DNA of 64,000 bases from Cylindrotheca closterium (taxonomy: Eukaryota; Bacillariophyta; Bacillariophyceae; Bacillariales; Bacillariaceae): positions 161,257 through 225,256 of the forward strand of contig CAKOGP040002080.1 of assembly GCA_933822405.4 (NCBI GenBank). Reading direction: 5' to 3'. How positions within the stretch are numbered: the stretch's first letter is position 1; each line of letters opens with the position of its first letter. Shown one piece after another: positions 1 through 11,063 of the stretch. The notes under the pieces are model-generated. The model had not been told where the DNA came from and searched no databases. It was given only the letters and a program-made list of their open reading frames with translations. The position numbers and the translations under genes were made by a program.

Positions 1-896
1 TTGTACATTTTTGTAAGAATGACCGATTGGGTTTCAAATGTTGTAATGGCATCCAATTGAGACAATCGTTCATCCTTGTAGATCTATGTGGAACAAAAGT
101 AACGACAAAAGAGTCAGTCTGATGAACCACACACAAAAGGAACTATGAAAAAAGAGATAAATCATGTACTCACATGAGCTAGGACTCGTTGCCGCTGTGG
201 TCCGCTGGGAGCTAAAATAGCACATGTTGCAGCTCGTCCAAGCATTCCAAGAAGATCCTCAGCACGAATGATTTCACCAGGACTCTGACTCAAATCATGA
301 TAACGCGATGCCGCTTGCAAGAATTTTCGATTGGCATCCAACACTCGAGCATAGGTCGATTTGTACCTCAAGATGAGTGTCATGTGCTGTTCTGGATTGG
401 CAATGGCGGACACGACTCCACCGGCTTTGGTCACTGCCGAATCTGATTCCACAATTTCGTCTTCCTCGAGAAAACACTCTGCAATCTTTACAAAGACATC
501 ACACCTGTCCTGTGGAGTCATGTAGTAAACACTTTGGTCGTTATCTTCCATCCTAGTTCCAGCAAGAATTCGTGCCGCTTCTGCATACTCGCCCTCTTCA
601 TTGACCTTGTAGTCAAATATCATTTGCCGGAGCTTGTTGTCAGCTGCGCCATCCACTGTGCTTGGAAGGTGTTTGAGTGTTTCCAGCATGACATTCATCA
701 TTTGTCCGGAAGAAAAGGCAGCTGGCAAAAAGCCTGGTGCAGCCACCGCGGATTTGATGAAGTGAGCTGCCAAACTTCTCTGTTCCCCTTGGCCCACTGC
801 TTGCCACGAATCGGGTCCAAAAGAAAAGACTCCTGCTAGTGTAGCATAGTCCTTGCTTTGAATTGCTGAGTCGATAGTTTGCGTGAAACGGTCCAT
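1..896 (-). CDS. CSN4: COP9 signalosome subunit 4, 5' part (runs off the left edge)
   Basis: Two exons are visible: 896-174 and 83-1, with a 90-bp intron (donor GTGAGT, acceptor ATAG). They join in frame so that the first exon's end (GPQRQRVLAH) continues into IYKDERLSQLDA, the family-typical stretch where the alpha-helical repeats approach the PCI domain. CSN4 is a structural subunit of the COP9 signalosome, which removes Nedd8 from cullin-RING ubiquitin ligases in nucleus and cytosol. The PCI domain itself would lie beyond base 1, so only about 268 residues are seen. The ATG at 896 opens the protein with MDRFTQTIDSAI and no better upstream start is visible. Identity rests on remembered family motifs (CAILAPSGPQR, KDERL); the related proteasome subunit RPN5 is the main alternative but fits less well. 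Confidence 0.85.
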
Positions 897-1705
897 ACTA
901 ATTGTATCAAGTACTGTATTTGAAATGATTCATTCACATAAAAAGGCTTGTGTTTGGTGTTTGAGATTCTTTTTCAGTCTAGTCAGTCTATTGGGTCACG
1001 AGTTGTTCCGAACCAACCGGAATAGCACCATACAGTAGGTACCAGGTACCTCGTACAATCTGTTAAGAGCTTCAAAGGGTACCATACCGTTAGCTTTCTA
1101 TAACCAAACTCATTGAAATTTAAGTTATACGAACCATCGAATATGATTTCGCAGCTACAGAGAAGGAAATCTCTGCCCAGGGTGATTGCAAAGTGTTGAC
1201 GGAAGGGACGGAGGAAGGCGAGGAAGCACCGAATAGTAGACCACCCCTGCCACCTTGGACAGCAAGATGGATCGTTTCGATCTCAAACTGCTCCCATGGT
1301 TCCTTCCCTACATTGAGGTTTCGATATTGGCAGAGCAAAAAAAAATAGGTACATGTGCGGTCCAATGGCTCCACTCCTACTAGCTTACAGCACTCTATTA
1401 GGCATCTTCTTCTTAGCGCATAATGAGATAATGCCTCAACGGTAGGCATACGAAACTATACCCGAAGCTCATATTTTCACACAAAGTTGTAAGTAGTTCT
1501 TCAAAGGAGTCGCTTCTCGAAGAAGGATTGCATAGTTCCAAGACCGCAAACTATGAGAACCCGCTGTCACGCGGGAAATACCAAGCCACACCGTGAAACA
1601 GCGGCCTACATGGAAATTGGTTGAGTCTCAGGTGTAAAGAAATGGGTGGGTAGGTATCTTGCAGCGAAATGTGTCCTCGGTCATAGCAAATATCTAGCTT
1701 AAGAT
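897..1705. other. Intergenic gap, no gene recognised
   Basis: About 800 bp upstream of CSN4 and downstream of the Cys-rich gene. Only short unconvincing reading frames occur. It contains a GGTACC/GGTACC pair at about 1038-1055, one of several GTAC-type palindromes in intergenic DNA here. No RNA gene was recognised. Confidence 0.5.
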
Positions 1706-2005
1706 CTACAACGAAGTGCAGTTGCTGCATCCACAAGGAGCACCACCGAGTGGTGATTTTTGGCAACCATTAGACTTGTTGCAGCAGTCGCAGTTTGCTG
1801 ACTTCATGCCACCTTGTCCACAGCACTGCCCACAGCACTTGCTGACAGGAAGCTTCCAGTCTTTGGCCGGCTTGATGGCCGTAAGACAAGATGATGTTTT
1901 GGATCCACCAAACGCCAGCTTGTTGACAGGCGAGAACGAGGCTCCTTCTGGCACATTGATAGCGATAGCCAAGGCAGAGAGGGCAGCAGTAGTAGTCTTA
2001 ACCAT
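1706..2005 (-). CDS. Small secreted or plastid-targeted Cys-rich protein, metallothionein-like
   Basis: A 99-residue single-exon frame starting at ATG 2005. Residues 1-23 form a signal-like hydrophobic stretch ending in GASFSP, which resembles the Phe-containing cleavage site of diatom plastid proteins. The last 45 residues hold 11 cysteines as CC, CxC and CxxC-type clusters (KCCGQCCGQGG, CDCC, CGCSNC) with many Gly, Ser and Lys and almost no aromatics. Such spacing is typical of metal-thiolate proteins, so binding of Cu, Zn or Cd in the plastid or secretory path is a reasonable inference, not shown. I recognise no named family. The clean start, signal and Cys pattern argue that it is a real gene; an overlapping antisense frame at 1716-2057 is considered a shadow. 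Confidence 0.6.
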   Translation of the reverse strand: MVKTTTAALSALAIAINVPEGASFSPVNKLAFGGSKTSSCLTAIKPAKDWKLPVSKCCGQCCGQGGMKSANCDCCNKSNGCQKSPLGGAPCGCSNCTSL

Positions 2006-2328
2006 TGTTCGATTCGGAAAAAATAACAGGAAAGTTCAAGGAAAGAAAGATATGTGAGTGGTCGGAGGGGTCTCGACGATGAATGATGGATGATGGGTGG
2101 TTCCGTACGGCACCAACAGTACCGGTACCATTTGATGTAATCGAAATTCTTCGCATTCATCATTCAAGGTCATGACAACCCCCGTTTCTATTTTGATACT
2201 CCCCAACATACTCCCCCTGTTTCGTCACACGACACGAACCCCTTTCTTCGTTGCTCGTGAAACAAGGCAATCTATAATCCGGAAGCACGGCCATTTTAAA
2301 AGTCTCCTGGAATATCATTGAATAGAAA
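2006..2328. promoter_or_regulatory. Shared 5' region of the Cys-rich gene and the PRA1-like gene
   Basis: A 323-bp head-to-head spacer between two divergent starts (2005 on minus, 2329 on plus), so it must hold both promoters. A GTACCGGTACC palindrome lies at 2119-2129. No TATA box could be assigned with confidence. Confidence 0.45.
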
Positions 2329-3121
2329 ATGTCAGTTTCAGTTGCACAAGGAAGTGAAGATGATTCTAGTGGATCGTCGGGTCGCAAGATTATTTTGAAC
2401 TTTGAGACGGCACAAGCTTTCTTTTTCTCAATGTAAGTTGTTGTTGATTGTAATTGTTCTTATATGGGATTTCCAGTTAATCATTCCATGACGAGAAGAC
2501 TCACCATCTTTCCACTCCATGAACACCAGCTTGTCGCGAATACGAAGTAGAGTTACAGTAGACACAATCCGCCCATTACCAGTTTTTCTCGGGATTACAG
2601 GCCAAACGATTGGTTTTAGTCCAGGAGCATTTACCAGCCCCGTGAGAAAATTTGACAAGTCGACCGCAGAAAAACTGAAATCGAGAATCAAGTTGAATCT
2701 CTCCTTTTTTCTATCAAATTATGCGCTAGTCTTTGCAGGGGTTGCCTTGGTGGTTGTAATGATGCATCCCAGAATCATTTTTTCCATCGTCACTCTTTGG
2801 GGTCTTTGGAGTTTCCACGAATTTCTGATCTCGAATGAAGTCATTGTTTTTGGTCGCAACATTGGTACTTTGGTTTCGATTTCACATCGCTCTACTGCGT
2901 TGACGTTGATTTCCTTTGTGGTTATTGTTTCAATGTGCCTTCGTCCGGCAATCACAGTGATAGCATTGAGCGGGATTTTGGTGATGGCCCATGCGTTACT
3001 CCGAGATCCAAATCACTTGGAGATGCCTAATGCGCATGGTCGAAGAGGTGTGGATGATGACGATGAGGGGGGATATACTAGTGGGGGTTCAGGAGTTATT
3101 GTGGACCGTCCAATCGTCTAA
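2329..3121 (+). CDS. PRA1/YIP3-family prenylated Rab acceptor
   Basis: Exons 2329-2432 and 2530-3121 (GTAAGT donor, CACCAG acceptor) give 231 residues. An earlier acceptor at 2476 would hit a stop, so the later one was chosen by frame. After an N-terminal Ser/Asp-rich tail comes the RPLPVFLG segment, then RIKLNLSFFLSNYALVF, which matches the PRA1 core, and two hydrophobic hairpins separated by a polar stretch (FGRNIGTLVSISHRS). The C-terminus is soluble and acidic (VDDDDEGG). PRA1 proteins sit in ER and Golgi membranes and act on prenylated Rab GTPases, including their release from GDI. A Rab geranylgeranyltransferase subunit is encoded 2 kb away, though nothing suggests co-regulation. The family call is fairly firm; the first exon is less so. 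Confidence 0.72.
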
Positions 3122-3578
3122 AATACACTTGGGTTCTTAAAAGTCGGGATGGGATGGATTTATGGTCGACGAGCACGGATAGAGGCATCGCTGTCCCATT
3201 AGGTGTGTTTTGTTATCGGCTTGCTTGCTATCTTTTTGACCCTTTCTTTAAGCTCGAAGAATACAATGTGATTCCTGTGGCTGGACTGCCTTTTGCAAAC
3301 TTTCTACCCGCTAGATCCGCATCAGTCCTTACCCATCAAAGCCTGATGTCATTAGATTTAACTTTTAAATCATTCTATAACTAAACAATTAGAGGCAATA
3401 TCATAAACATCAAGTATCATGAGTGTATAGTTTACCGACAGGAAGCGGCTCACCTTACCTGGTAGTCGTTGCAGTCCCATTTTGGTCTTGCATGTTTCGT
3501 GCAAGCGTGACTGACTCAAAGGGAACACGCAACAAAGTTGCAAACACACAGTTAACGAACAGACACAACAAGCATAGC
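3122..3578. other. Intergenic gap, no gene recognised
   Basis: 3' flank of the PRA1-like gene and 5' flank of the next plus-strand gene. Only short reading frames without recognisable similarity are present. Confidence 0.45.
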
Positions 3579-4427
3579 ATGAGTGCCATGGAACACCTTG
3601 CCGCACCCGCTCCGGAAGTTGAAGTTGCCGAAGCAGATAGAGCCATCCCATCTGCGTCATTTGAAGTCGCCCCTGTTACTCCTTGTGAAGATGCCTCAGT
3701 CCAATCCGTTAGGAGTGTGGAACCAGCCATGACTGTCGATGATCCCAAAAAGCTTGCACCCCCGATGTCAAAAGAAGAAGCATCGCATCTCTCTGTTAAA
3801 GCTCTGAGGCGTTCTGGTATTGAATTCGAGTCCAAGGTATGCATGATCTAGCCAATACTTGTGATTGTATGATCCACTATCTTATTTCCATCCATCTTGT
3901 GATTGTATGATCCACCATCTTCTTTCCATCCATCTTTTTCTATTGATCAACAGGCTGCTGTTATTCAAGGAGGAGTGAAAAAGGATATCTTTCGAAAATG
4001 TTTACCACTTTTCTTTGACGAAAGGGACTTCGTTTCTTACGGAGAGGTAGTTCGATATATGTTTATCAAGAACAACTGTATTCTTGTGTACACAGATGAC
4101 ACATCTCCCTTTCCCCTGTATGCGATTCAAATTTCAGACGTTACAGTGGAACAAGAAGATCCAAGAAAGCCCGACAAATATTCTTTTACTGTGTCTCCTC
4201 AACCGAACACAAACAAGCCTGCAGAAAACATGTTGACGTTTATATTGAGGGACAAAGTAAAGCGAAAGATTGCATACCAAGTGACATTCGATACAACTAA
4301 TGACAAGAGTCTTGGGAAAATGTTCATGGATTTGTTCCAACGGAACGCAAAAAAATATGGCGACGAAGTAATTACTGCTTCGGTTGTAGGTTCAAACTCG
4401 AAGATTGCAAAGAATCCAAAGCCTTAG
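3579..4427 (+). CDS. Uncharacterised protein with possible PH-like fold
   Basis: Exons 3579-3836 and 3954-4427 join in phase 0 (AAG|GTATGC to CAACAG|GCT), giving 243 residues. The start MSAMEHLAAP was taken as the first ATG after a stretch that looks like 5' leader; an upstream in-frame extension exists. Residues 1-80 are Ala/Pro/Glu-rich and probably unstructured. From about residue 87 the sequence alternates short beta-like segments (GEVVRYMFIKNNCILVYTD, LYAIQISDVTVEQED, MLTFILRD, AYQVTFDTT) and closes with an amphipathic helix (DKSLGKMFMDLFQRNAKKY). That order, strands then one C-terminal helix, is what a pleckstrin-homology-like domain shows, but no lipid-binding signature was found. No named function can be given. 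An imperfect repeat (gattgtatgatccac) occurs twice inside the intron. Confidence 0.65.
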
Positions 4428-4540
4428 CTTCAGATTCTTTCAGTCGTCCGACTGACAGTCTATCGGCCTTGTTTCATAGGCAGCATGTGATACATAATGT
4501 ACGAAAAGTAAAGGATTAGATATATAGTTGAAGGTATTGT

Positions 4541-5680
4541 TTATTTATGTCTTTCTACAATTTCATAATGCGACAACCTGTCTTCCACTTTTCCATTGCT
4601 TCCAATGATCTGAGCGGAAAGTTTCTGTTCCAGAACGATATCTACTGGTAGCGCATATACCGGATCAATCTGACGAAATACCGATGGTAGTTTTCCTAGC
4701 AAACTGAGACCGGATAAGCCGAAAAATGTGTGAAAGATATCGGGCATATCGTCTGGTCTATCAGCAATACCTCCGTCATCCGGATCTTGTGCTTTGGAAA
4801 TGAAAGTGGCCAGCTTGTCTCCACTAATCCAGTCAACGCGTCCAATTATACTAAGCGCACTCAGAATCCACCAAGAATAGCAAACGTCTGCCTGCTTTTC
4901 GGGTCGACCATTCAGGCCTCCACTATCGCATTGCCTTTCAGCCAACCACCACCCAAGTAGATCTGGGTGTTTGATCACATGCAAGGACTTGGCTATACTG
5001 AGAGCTCCCACACAGCAAAAGACCTGTCCAGCATGGGATTCTGCTCCCTTCATACTTCCAAATCCACCATCCAAGTTTTGGCATGAGGCAATGTATTCCA
5101 CGGCTTTCGGAAGATTGATTTCACCCAGGCTTGAGAGCAATGAAAGCGCGCTGATTGCACAATAGGAAAATCGGGTATCCACCTCTCCCCACTGATCGCC
5201 AACAAAGCTTCCATCTTCTTGTTGCAGTGATAAAATGAACTTGACAATATCATCAACATGAAGCTGATTCAGATCATACTCAGCCATGACAAGAATTTGC
5301 AAGGCAGATAGTGTGTATAGAATATGGGCATCATGACCTAGATTTCCGCCGAAACCTCCGGTCCCCTTGACGTAGCACTTCAATACCCAATCCACGATGC
5401 TCGGGCGATCGTCGGATGGTGCAGATGTGACTCCCAGTACTTTATCAGCCTCTGGGCGCTGGACAAGCAGCGAAAGAGCAGCGTACGTCCAGTATATCCC
5501 ACTCATGCGAAGGTGCTCTGTAACTGCTCCCTCGTAACTAGAAGGTTTGTCCAGCTTTGCTGATAAACTTGCAATGTATTTCAGATGAGACTCTCGGTGA
5601 AAGAAAACAAAGGATCCATTTTCTCCAGCTGGTATATTCATTTTCCCAGGCAATTCCTCGCTGCTCGAAGGCGTCGACAT
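4541..5680 (-). CDS. RABGGTB: Geranylgeranyl transferase type-2 beta subunit (Rab prenylation)
   Basis: A 379-residue intronless frame starting at ATG 5680. It carries the repeated alpha-alpha barrel units of prenyltransferase beta subunits, each with a GG-containing motif: [68 protein letters not shown] and [21 protein letters not shown]. The zinc ligands expected for the family are present as Asp265 and Cys267 (ADVCYSWW) and His317 (IFHTFF). The enzyme, with its alpha subunit and Rab escort protein, attaches geranylgeranyl groups to C-terminal cysteines of Rab GTPases in the cytosol. The wording of the last motif favours the type-2 enzyme over farnesyl or type-1 beta subunits. Length is slightly above the usual 330 because of the N-terminal extension. 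Confidence 0.92.
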   Translation of the reverse strand: MSTPSSSEELPGKMNIPAGENGSFVFFHRESHLKYIASLSAKLDKPSSYEGAVTEHLRMSGIYWTYAALSLLVQRPEADKVLGVTSAPSDDRPSIVDWVLKCYVKGTGGFGGNLGHDAHILYTLSALQILVMAEYDLNQLHVDDIVKFILSLQQEDGSFVGDQWGEVDTRFSYCAISALSLLSSLGEINLPKAVEYIASCQNLDGGFGSMKGAESHAGQVFCCVGALSIAKSLHVIKHPDLLGWWLAERQCDSGGLNGRPEKQADVCYSWWILSALSIIGRVDWISGDKLATFISKAQDPDDGGIADRPDDMPDIFHTFFGLSGLSLLGKLPSVFRQIDPVYALPVDIVLEQKLSAQIIGSNGKVEDRLSHYEIVERHK

Positions 5681-5902
5681 GGCTTTGTTGTATTGAAGGG
5701 AGGTTATCAACTTGGTTTCTCGGTTTGATGATTCTATGCCTCGTATTTTATTTATTTCTGGTTGTTTGCGGTTTGACTATTTCGATTAAAAAAAACATCT
5801 TCGATCGATTGATGATTTGTTGGATTGCTCAAAGATCATGGAGGTCTGGATGATGGATGTGACTTCTGTAGCATTTCTAAATATCAGCAATCTATTCAAT
5901 AT

Positions 5903-7444
5903 TTACTCTTCATACTTCTTGAAGAGAATAGCAGCGTTGTGTCCTCCGAACCCTAAGTTAGTACTCATGGCACCGTTGATCTCCATTTCTCTCTTTTTGT
6001 TTGGAACGTAGTCCAGGTCACACTCAGGATCTTCCGTTTCGTAGTTGATAGTTGGAGGAACAACATTGTCAGCGATACTTCGGACAGCAACAATTGCCTC
6101 TAGACCACCAGCAGCGCCAAGGGTATGTCCAGTTACGCACTTTGTCGACGAAACGACGAAAGATCCATCCTTGGCAGAGGCGTGGTCACCGAAAACGGTC
6201 TTGATGGCCATTGTCTCAAATTTATCATTGTATGCTGTCGAAGTTCCATGAGCGTTAACATAGTTAATTTCACTCTTCTCCATGCCACTCATTTTAATGG
6301 CCATTTCCATCGCTGCCGCAAGTCCACGTCCTTCGGGGGCCGGTGTTGTAATGTGGTGGGCATCGCAAGTAGCTCCATAGCCAACCATCTCAGCATAAAT
6401 CGTAGCACCGCGCTTCTTAGCTGTCTCCAACTCTTCCAAAACAATAACTCCGGCACCTTCACCCATGATGAATCCTCCTCGGCCAGCATCAAATGGGCGA
6501 GATCCTCTTTGTGGTTCGTCATTGAAGTTTGTGTTCATGGCTTTCATGGCACAAAAGCCAGCAAAGCACAAGGGTGTAATAGTTGCTTCAGTTCCTCCAG
6601 CAAGCATTCGGTCAACATGTCCATCTTGAATCATGCCAAGCGCTTCCCCAATTGCATGACTTCCACTAGCACAGGCAGATGTCACCCCGTAGTTTGGTCC
6701 TCTACAACCGCATTCAATACCAATCACACCAGAAGCAGTATTTCCCAACAGTGCAGGGATTGTGAATGGAGAAACCTGGAAGGAAAGCAATGATGAGGTC
6801 ATTCGGCATAAGAAGTTTGTGATGGATTCATACCTCTAATCCTCAAACGTTTCGAGTTCCCCTCCGTCTTCTTGAATTCATAATCATATACAGTCATTGG
6901 TACCCTCGCTTTCACGTACCTTTGGCTTTGTTGGGTTCTTGGCTAGTTTCAAAGTCTGTTGTTCAAACGTTTCCATTCCACCAAAAGCTGTACCGACCAT
7001 GACCCCAATCCTGTCTGGGTCCTCCAGAGTATCTGGAGTATCCCCTAGATTAGCATCCTGAAGCGCTTGTCTTGCAGCAGCGACAGCTAGATGTGTGTAG
7101 CGGTCGTTGGATTTGACATTTTTCGGATTAATGAAGAAATCCTTTGGGTTGAACTGTTCGTCGGTAATTTCACTTGCAATCTGGCAAGGCATGTACGATG
7201 CATCAAATCGCTTCACGGTATCAATGCTAGACTTTCCATCAAGCAATGCTTGGAAGAATTCCTCATGACCGATTCCACAACCGTTGACCACTCCCAATCC
7301 AGTGACCACAACCCGTCTTTTGTCGGCCATATTCAGTTGGGTGGAAGACAATCTTGTGCTTCCATCACGAGAGTTTTCCAAGGAAAAAGCATCAGCTTGC
7401 TGGCTGGTGAGCAGAAAAAAAGCAGCTATCGAAACCAACTTCAT
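5903..7444 (-). CDS. fabF: Plastid beta-ketoacyl-ACP synthase II
   Basis: Exons 7444-6920 and 6775-5903 (donor GTACGT, acceptor TTCCAG) join in phase 0 exactly within the conserved KPK/VSPFTIP stretch; product 465 residues. The N-terminus (MKLVSIAAFFLLTSQQADAFSL) is a signal peptide with an ADAF plastid motif. The thiolase-fold core starts at VVVTGLGVVNGCG. The catalytic triad is visible: Cys210 in TSACASGSHA, His351 in NAHGTST and His392 in GHTLGAAGG. The enzyme condenses malonyl-ACP with acyl-ACP during plastid type II fatty-acid synthesis, mainly the later elongation steps. It is head-to-head with the antiporter gene at 7750 over about 300 bp. KASI is the closest alternative; the motif wording (FabF-like VSPF, GFGGHN) supports KASII. 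Confidence 0.93.
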
Positions 7445-7749
7445 TGTGTATCACGATGAGGACATGCACTATGGGTTCGGAAAAGATTGTACCATTTGTT
7501 GGATCGATGCGTACGTCGATGGATGTGATTGCTAATCCGACCCTTTCGAGCCGATGACGACAACACGTACTTGTTTATGTCCTATGTGACGTCATTAACT
7601 AAACCAGAACCGTTAAACCAGGAACGCACCGATCGCATTGATGGCTATCTTCGAGAGTGCTCAATAAAAAATCCATTGTTCATTTGAGAGTGCTCAATAA
7701 ATCCATCTCCATTCATTCGGTTTCCTGGTCTTCAACGCTCTTTGCTACA
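7445..7749. promoter_or_regulatory. Bidirectional promoter region between KASII and the antiporter gene
   Basis: A 305-bp divergent spacer between two genes for plastid-directed proteins. A direct repeat of about 18 bp (gagtgctcaataaa with flanks) occurs twice near 7655-7700. No further elements were assignable. Confidence 0.45.
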
Positions 7750-10064
7750 ATGGTCAGATTCGGCTCTAGTCTAGCTTTGGTCTCTACCATCGCTGTAGTC
7801 GAAGGTTTTTCTTCTGTTCAGCAATTCTCTTCCAGAACGCCAAGTTTTGGTCAATCTCAATTCTCTGGAACCCAATTAAATGTTGCAAGTACCGACCCCT
7901 TTCCTCTCTCTCGAAGCATCACTCCTGAAGGTTATGGATTCTCAAGCTCCATTGGACGCGTACTGAAGGAGGCTGGAAGAGAGGGTGGCTATTACAAAGC
8001 TGCATCCTCAGATATCGTGGCGGATGTAATGGACGGAATCACAAGTGGCGAAGTGGATGCAGCTCTCGTATTCGACGACTCGTCAAAGCTGTTGGGTATT
8101 TTTACTGAAACTGATTACATAAGGGTAAGAGCTAGAAGCAGTTTGAAGCTACCAAAAGGGAATCAATTTGACGAGCCTTTTCCTCACTGGATCGGTTTTT
8201 TTTTCTCACATATAATCAGTTTTCAATGAAAAGAGCCAAATCTGCAAGCAATGAAGAAGAATCGGCAAAATACCTCGTCTCGCCTGTAGTAGACTACATC
8301 ACACCTTCTTCGAAGATTGTGGCACTTTCTGAAAAGGATACGGCCAATGTTGCCATTGCAGCAATGAAGCAAGCAGGTGTGCGACACATGTTGGTAGTGG
8401 ACAAAGCTAGTAAGGATCGCCAAATGGTCGATGATAGTTCAGTCTTGGGTGTCATTAGCATGCTAGATGTTATGTCTTTGGTACAAAAGGATGAACGATT
8501 GAGTTTGCAAACAATGGCTAGAAAGTACCCGGGAATCTCCAACCCTTTTGATTTGATGAACGAAGAAATGAAGTCCCAAGCCAATGCTGACGCAAGCAAT
8601 CCCGAGACGGCCAAGGAAGATATTATCAAATTTGGAGCTGGGCTTCTTTCCCTTGGAACTGTAGGTCTTTTCTTTTCCCAATCACAATGGTTGCACGACC
8701 ATGCCGACTTGGCCATGATTGCCATCTTTATTCTTGGATACATTGGTATTATCTTTGAAGAAGTCTTCGAGTTCGACAAGGCTGCAGTCGCCCTTCTCAT
8801 GAGTACTGGACTGTGGGTGACTTATGCTGATTTCTTCCAAAGTGAGGGTCTTGCGTCAGACACCGTGCTTACGCAACTGGGAGAACAGCTTTCGGAGGTT
8901 TCTGAAATCTGTTTCTTCCTTCTTGCTGCTTCAACAATTGTTGAGGTAATGGATCAACACCAAGGATTCAAGGTTGTGACCAACCAAATCAAGACTACAT
9001 CGAAGAAAAGTCTCTTCTGGACTATTGGATTCTTAACATTCTTTCTATCTGCTATTCTCAACAACTTGACCGTGACCATTGTCATGTGCTCCCTATTGCG
9101 AAAATTGATTCCTCAGAACGATGATCGCAAGCTCTTTGGTGCCATGGTAGTTGTTGCCGCAAATGCTGGGGGAGTTTGGACCCCGATTGGCGATGTGACC
9201 ACCACAATGCTTTGGATCAATAACCAGCTTTCCACTATTCCAACAGTTACGGAATTGTTCCTTCCCTCGTTTGTGTGCTTGGTCGCTTCTCTGGCCTTCT
9301 TGGTCGGTCAAGTGGAAGAAGACAGCTCGCTCGCAGACTCAGCCATGCCAGAACCAACCGAATTGGCACCGAGAGGTAAACTGGTGTTCTGGAGTGGTAT
9401 TGCGAGTCTCTTGATCGTCCCAGTGTTTGCCGAGTTGACTGGACTTCCACCCTATTTGGCAATGTTGACTGGCCTCGGTGCAATGTGGACATTGACTGAT
9501 ATCATTCATATGGGCGAGGATGGTGATCAGAAATTGAAGGTCCCTGTCGCCCTTGCAAAGTTGGATACAGCAGGAATCCTTTTCTTTTTGGGCATTCTCA
9601 TGAGTATTGGTGTTCTAGACAAGAGTGGTTTGTTGAAAGAACTTGCTGTATTCTTGAGTGACAACTTGCCCAGTTTGGATATCATCGCTACGGTCATTGG
9701 TATTGCATCCGCCTTGATTGATAACGTGCCTCTGGTTGCGGCGACAATGGGTATGTATGACCTTGCCGACTATGGTACCGATGACAGGCTTTGGCAGTTG
9801 ATTGCTCTATGTGCCGGAACTGGAGGATCAATCCTTGTTATCGGATCTGCCAGTGGCGTAGCACTAATGGGACTAGAAAAGGTCGACTTCATATGGTATG
9901 CCAAGAAGGCGTCCGTTGGAGCGGCAGTGGGATACTTTGCAGGTATTGCCACGTACTTGGCACAGAATGCTGTTTTGTCGGGCGGATTTCTTGATTTCCT
10001 ACCTCAGGCCGCCGTTGCAGCTGACATGGCACAGAGTGTAGCTTCCACTGGAATTGTAATGTAA
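7750..10064 (+). CDS. Plastid-targeted NhaD-type Na+/H+ antiporter with N-terminal CBS pair
   Basis: Exons 7750-8124 and 8220-10064 join in phase 0; 739 residues. The start at 7750 gives a signal peptide (FGSSLALVSTIAVVEGFSS) with a Phe-type plastid motif; an upstream in-frame codon would spoil it. Residues about 75-230 form two CBS motifs (DALVFDDSSKLLGIFTETDYIR and AGVRHMLVVDKASK...VLGVISMLDV), modules that bind adenine nucleotides. From about residue 260 there are some eleven hydrophobic helices with the NhaD/ion-transporter-superfamily signatures FFLSAILNNLTVTIVM, NAGGVWTPIGDVTTTMLW, ALIDNVPLVAA and GTGGSILVIGSASG. NhaD proteins exchange sodium for protons; in plants and algae they lie in the chloroplast envelope. 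Fusion to CBS modules suggests control by stromal energy state (inference). Confidence 0.85.
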
Positions 10065-10388
10065 ACAGCTCATGGATACAATGTAGCGATTCAGTTCATT
10101 TGACCTTTGTATCTAGTTTCCGAACAAAATTCAACACTTGGACGATGACGTGTTGGTTTGCCAATAGGAGCTGGAAGGATCATAAGCGTCTCCAGCAGAA
10201 TCATTCCAGTTGGCAAAGTTCGCAATCTCGAAGTTCATCTGTTTTCATTTTTGGTTCTGAGCACACCTTTATTTCCCGGCCTTGACCAAAATGGAGAAGC
10301 AGAGGTTTGTTTTGGTCCGTATGTCGTCAGCACAGGTTTCGAACCTCAAACCATCAAGATCAAAACCACGCCCGTCTTGATTCACAAG
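10065..10388. other. Spacer and 5' leader of RPB5
   Basis: Tandem spacer of 324 bp. A reading frame open upstream of the RPB5 start (from about 10158) has no family similarity and is judged to be leader. No RNA gene was recognised. Confidence 0.4.
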
Positions 10389-11063
10389 ATGACGGAACCA
10401 ATGGATGCCGAAACTGCTGCTGCCATTGCGGCTCCCACCATTCGCGGTGGTCTCAATCCCGAAGCCTCCCGCTTATTCCGGGTTTACCGCACAATCGCCA
10501 ATATGCTAGACAAACGAGGATACATGGTCCCACCCGAGATGCGCAACATGACTCCCTCAAGCTTTCGAGAAAAGTTTGGCGAATTTCCAAATAGAGAAGC
10601 CTTGACGTGCTTTGTTGAGAAGGCAGATGACGAATCAAATCAGCTGTTTGTTTTCTTTCCTGAAGATGAGAAGGTGGGAGTCAAGCCAATCAAGGTTTAC
10701 ACAGACCGAATGAGGACGGAGAATGTGTCCAATGCTATCATGGTGCTCAGAGTTGACATCACCCCTTTCGCAAAGCAAGCCGTTCTTGAAATGAGCGATA
10801 GTTTCAGAATTGAACACTTTAAGGAATCGGAGCTCTTGGTGGATATTACACAGCACCAACTGGTCCCGACGCATCAAGTTTTGACGCAGAATGAAAAAGC
10901 AGAACTCTTGAAACGGTACCGATTGAAGGAGACACAATTACCACGAATTCAGACGAATGATCCCGTAGCACGATACTATGGAATGAAAAGAGGAATGGTG
11001 GTTAAGATTATTCGTCCATCTGAAACTGCAGGGCGATACGTGACTTATCGCGTTTGCATGTAA
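10389..11063 (+). CDS. RPB5: DNA-directed RNA polymerases I, II and III subunit RPABC1
   Basis: A 224-residue frame from ATG 10389 (MTEPMDAET). The N-terminal jaw domain opens with LFRVYRTIANMLDKRGYMV and the C-terminal assembly domain shows the family hallmarks HQLVPTHQVLTQNEKAELLKRY, QLPRIQTNDPVARYYGMKRG and VVKIIRPSETAGRYVTYRV, the part shared with archaeal subunit H. Length is close to the usual 210-215. RPB5 is a shared subunit of the three nuclear RNA polymerases, forming the lower jaw that contacts downstream DNA. The gene is intronless in its coding part. Confidence 0.95.
   Translation: MTEPMDAETAAAIAAPTIRGGLNPEASRLFRVYRTIANMLDKRGYMVPPEMRNMTPSSFREKFGEFPNREALTCFVEKADDESNQLFVFFPEDEKVGVKPIKVYTDRMRTENVSNAIMVLRVDITPFAKQAVLEMSDSFRIEHFKESELLVDITQHQLVPTHQVLTQNEKAELLKRYRLKETQLPRIQTNDPVARYYGMKRGMVVKIIRPSETAGRYVTYRVCM

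Noticed and set aside
1120..1449. A 109-residue minus-strand frame
   Set aside because: No similarity, no signal or domain, and no splice partner that extends it.
8294..8800. A 168-residue minus-strand frame opposite the antiporter
   Set aside because: A shadow of the plus-strand CBS and membrane domain, which carries clear family motifs.
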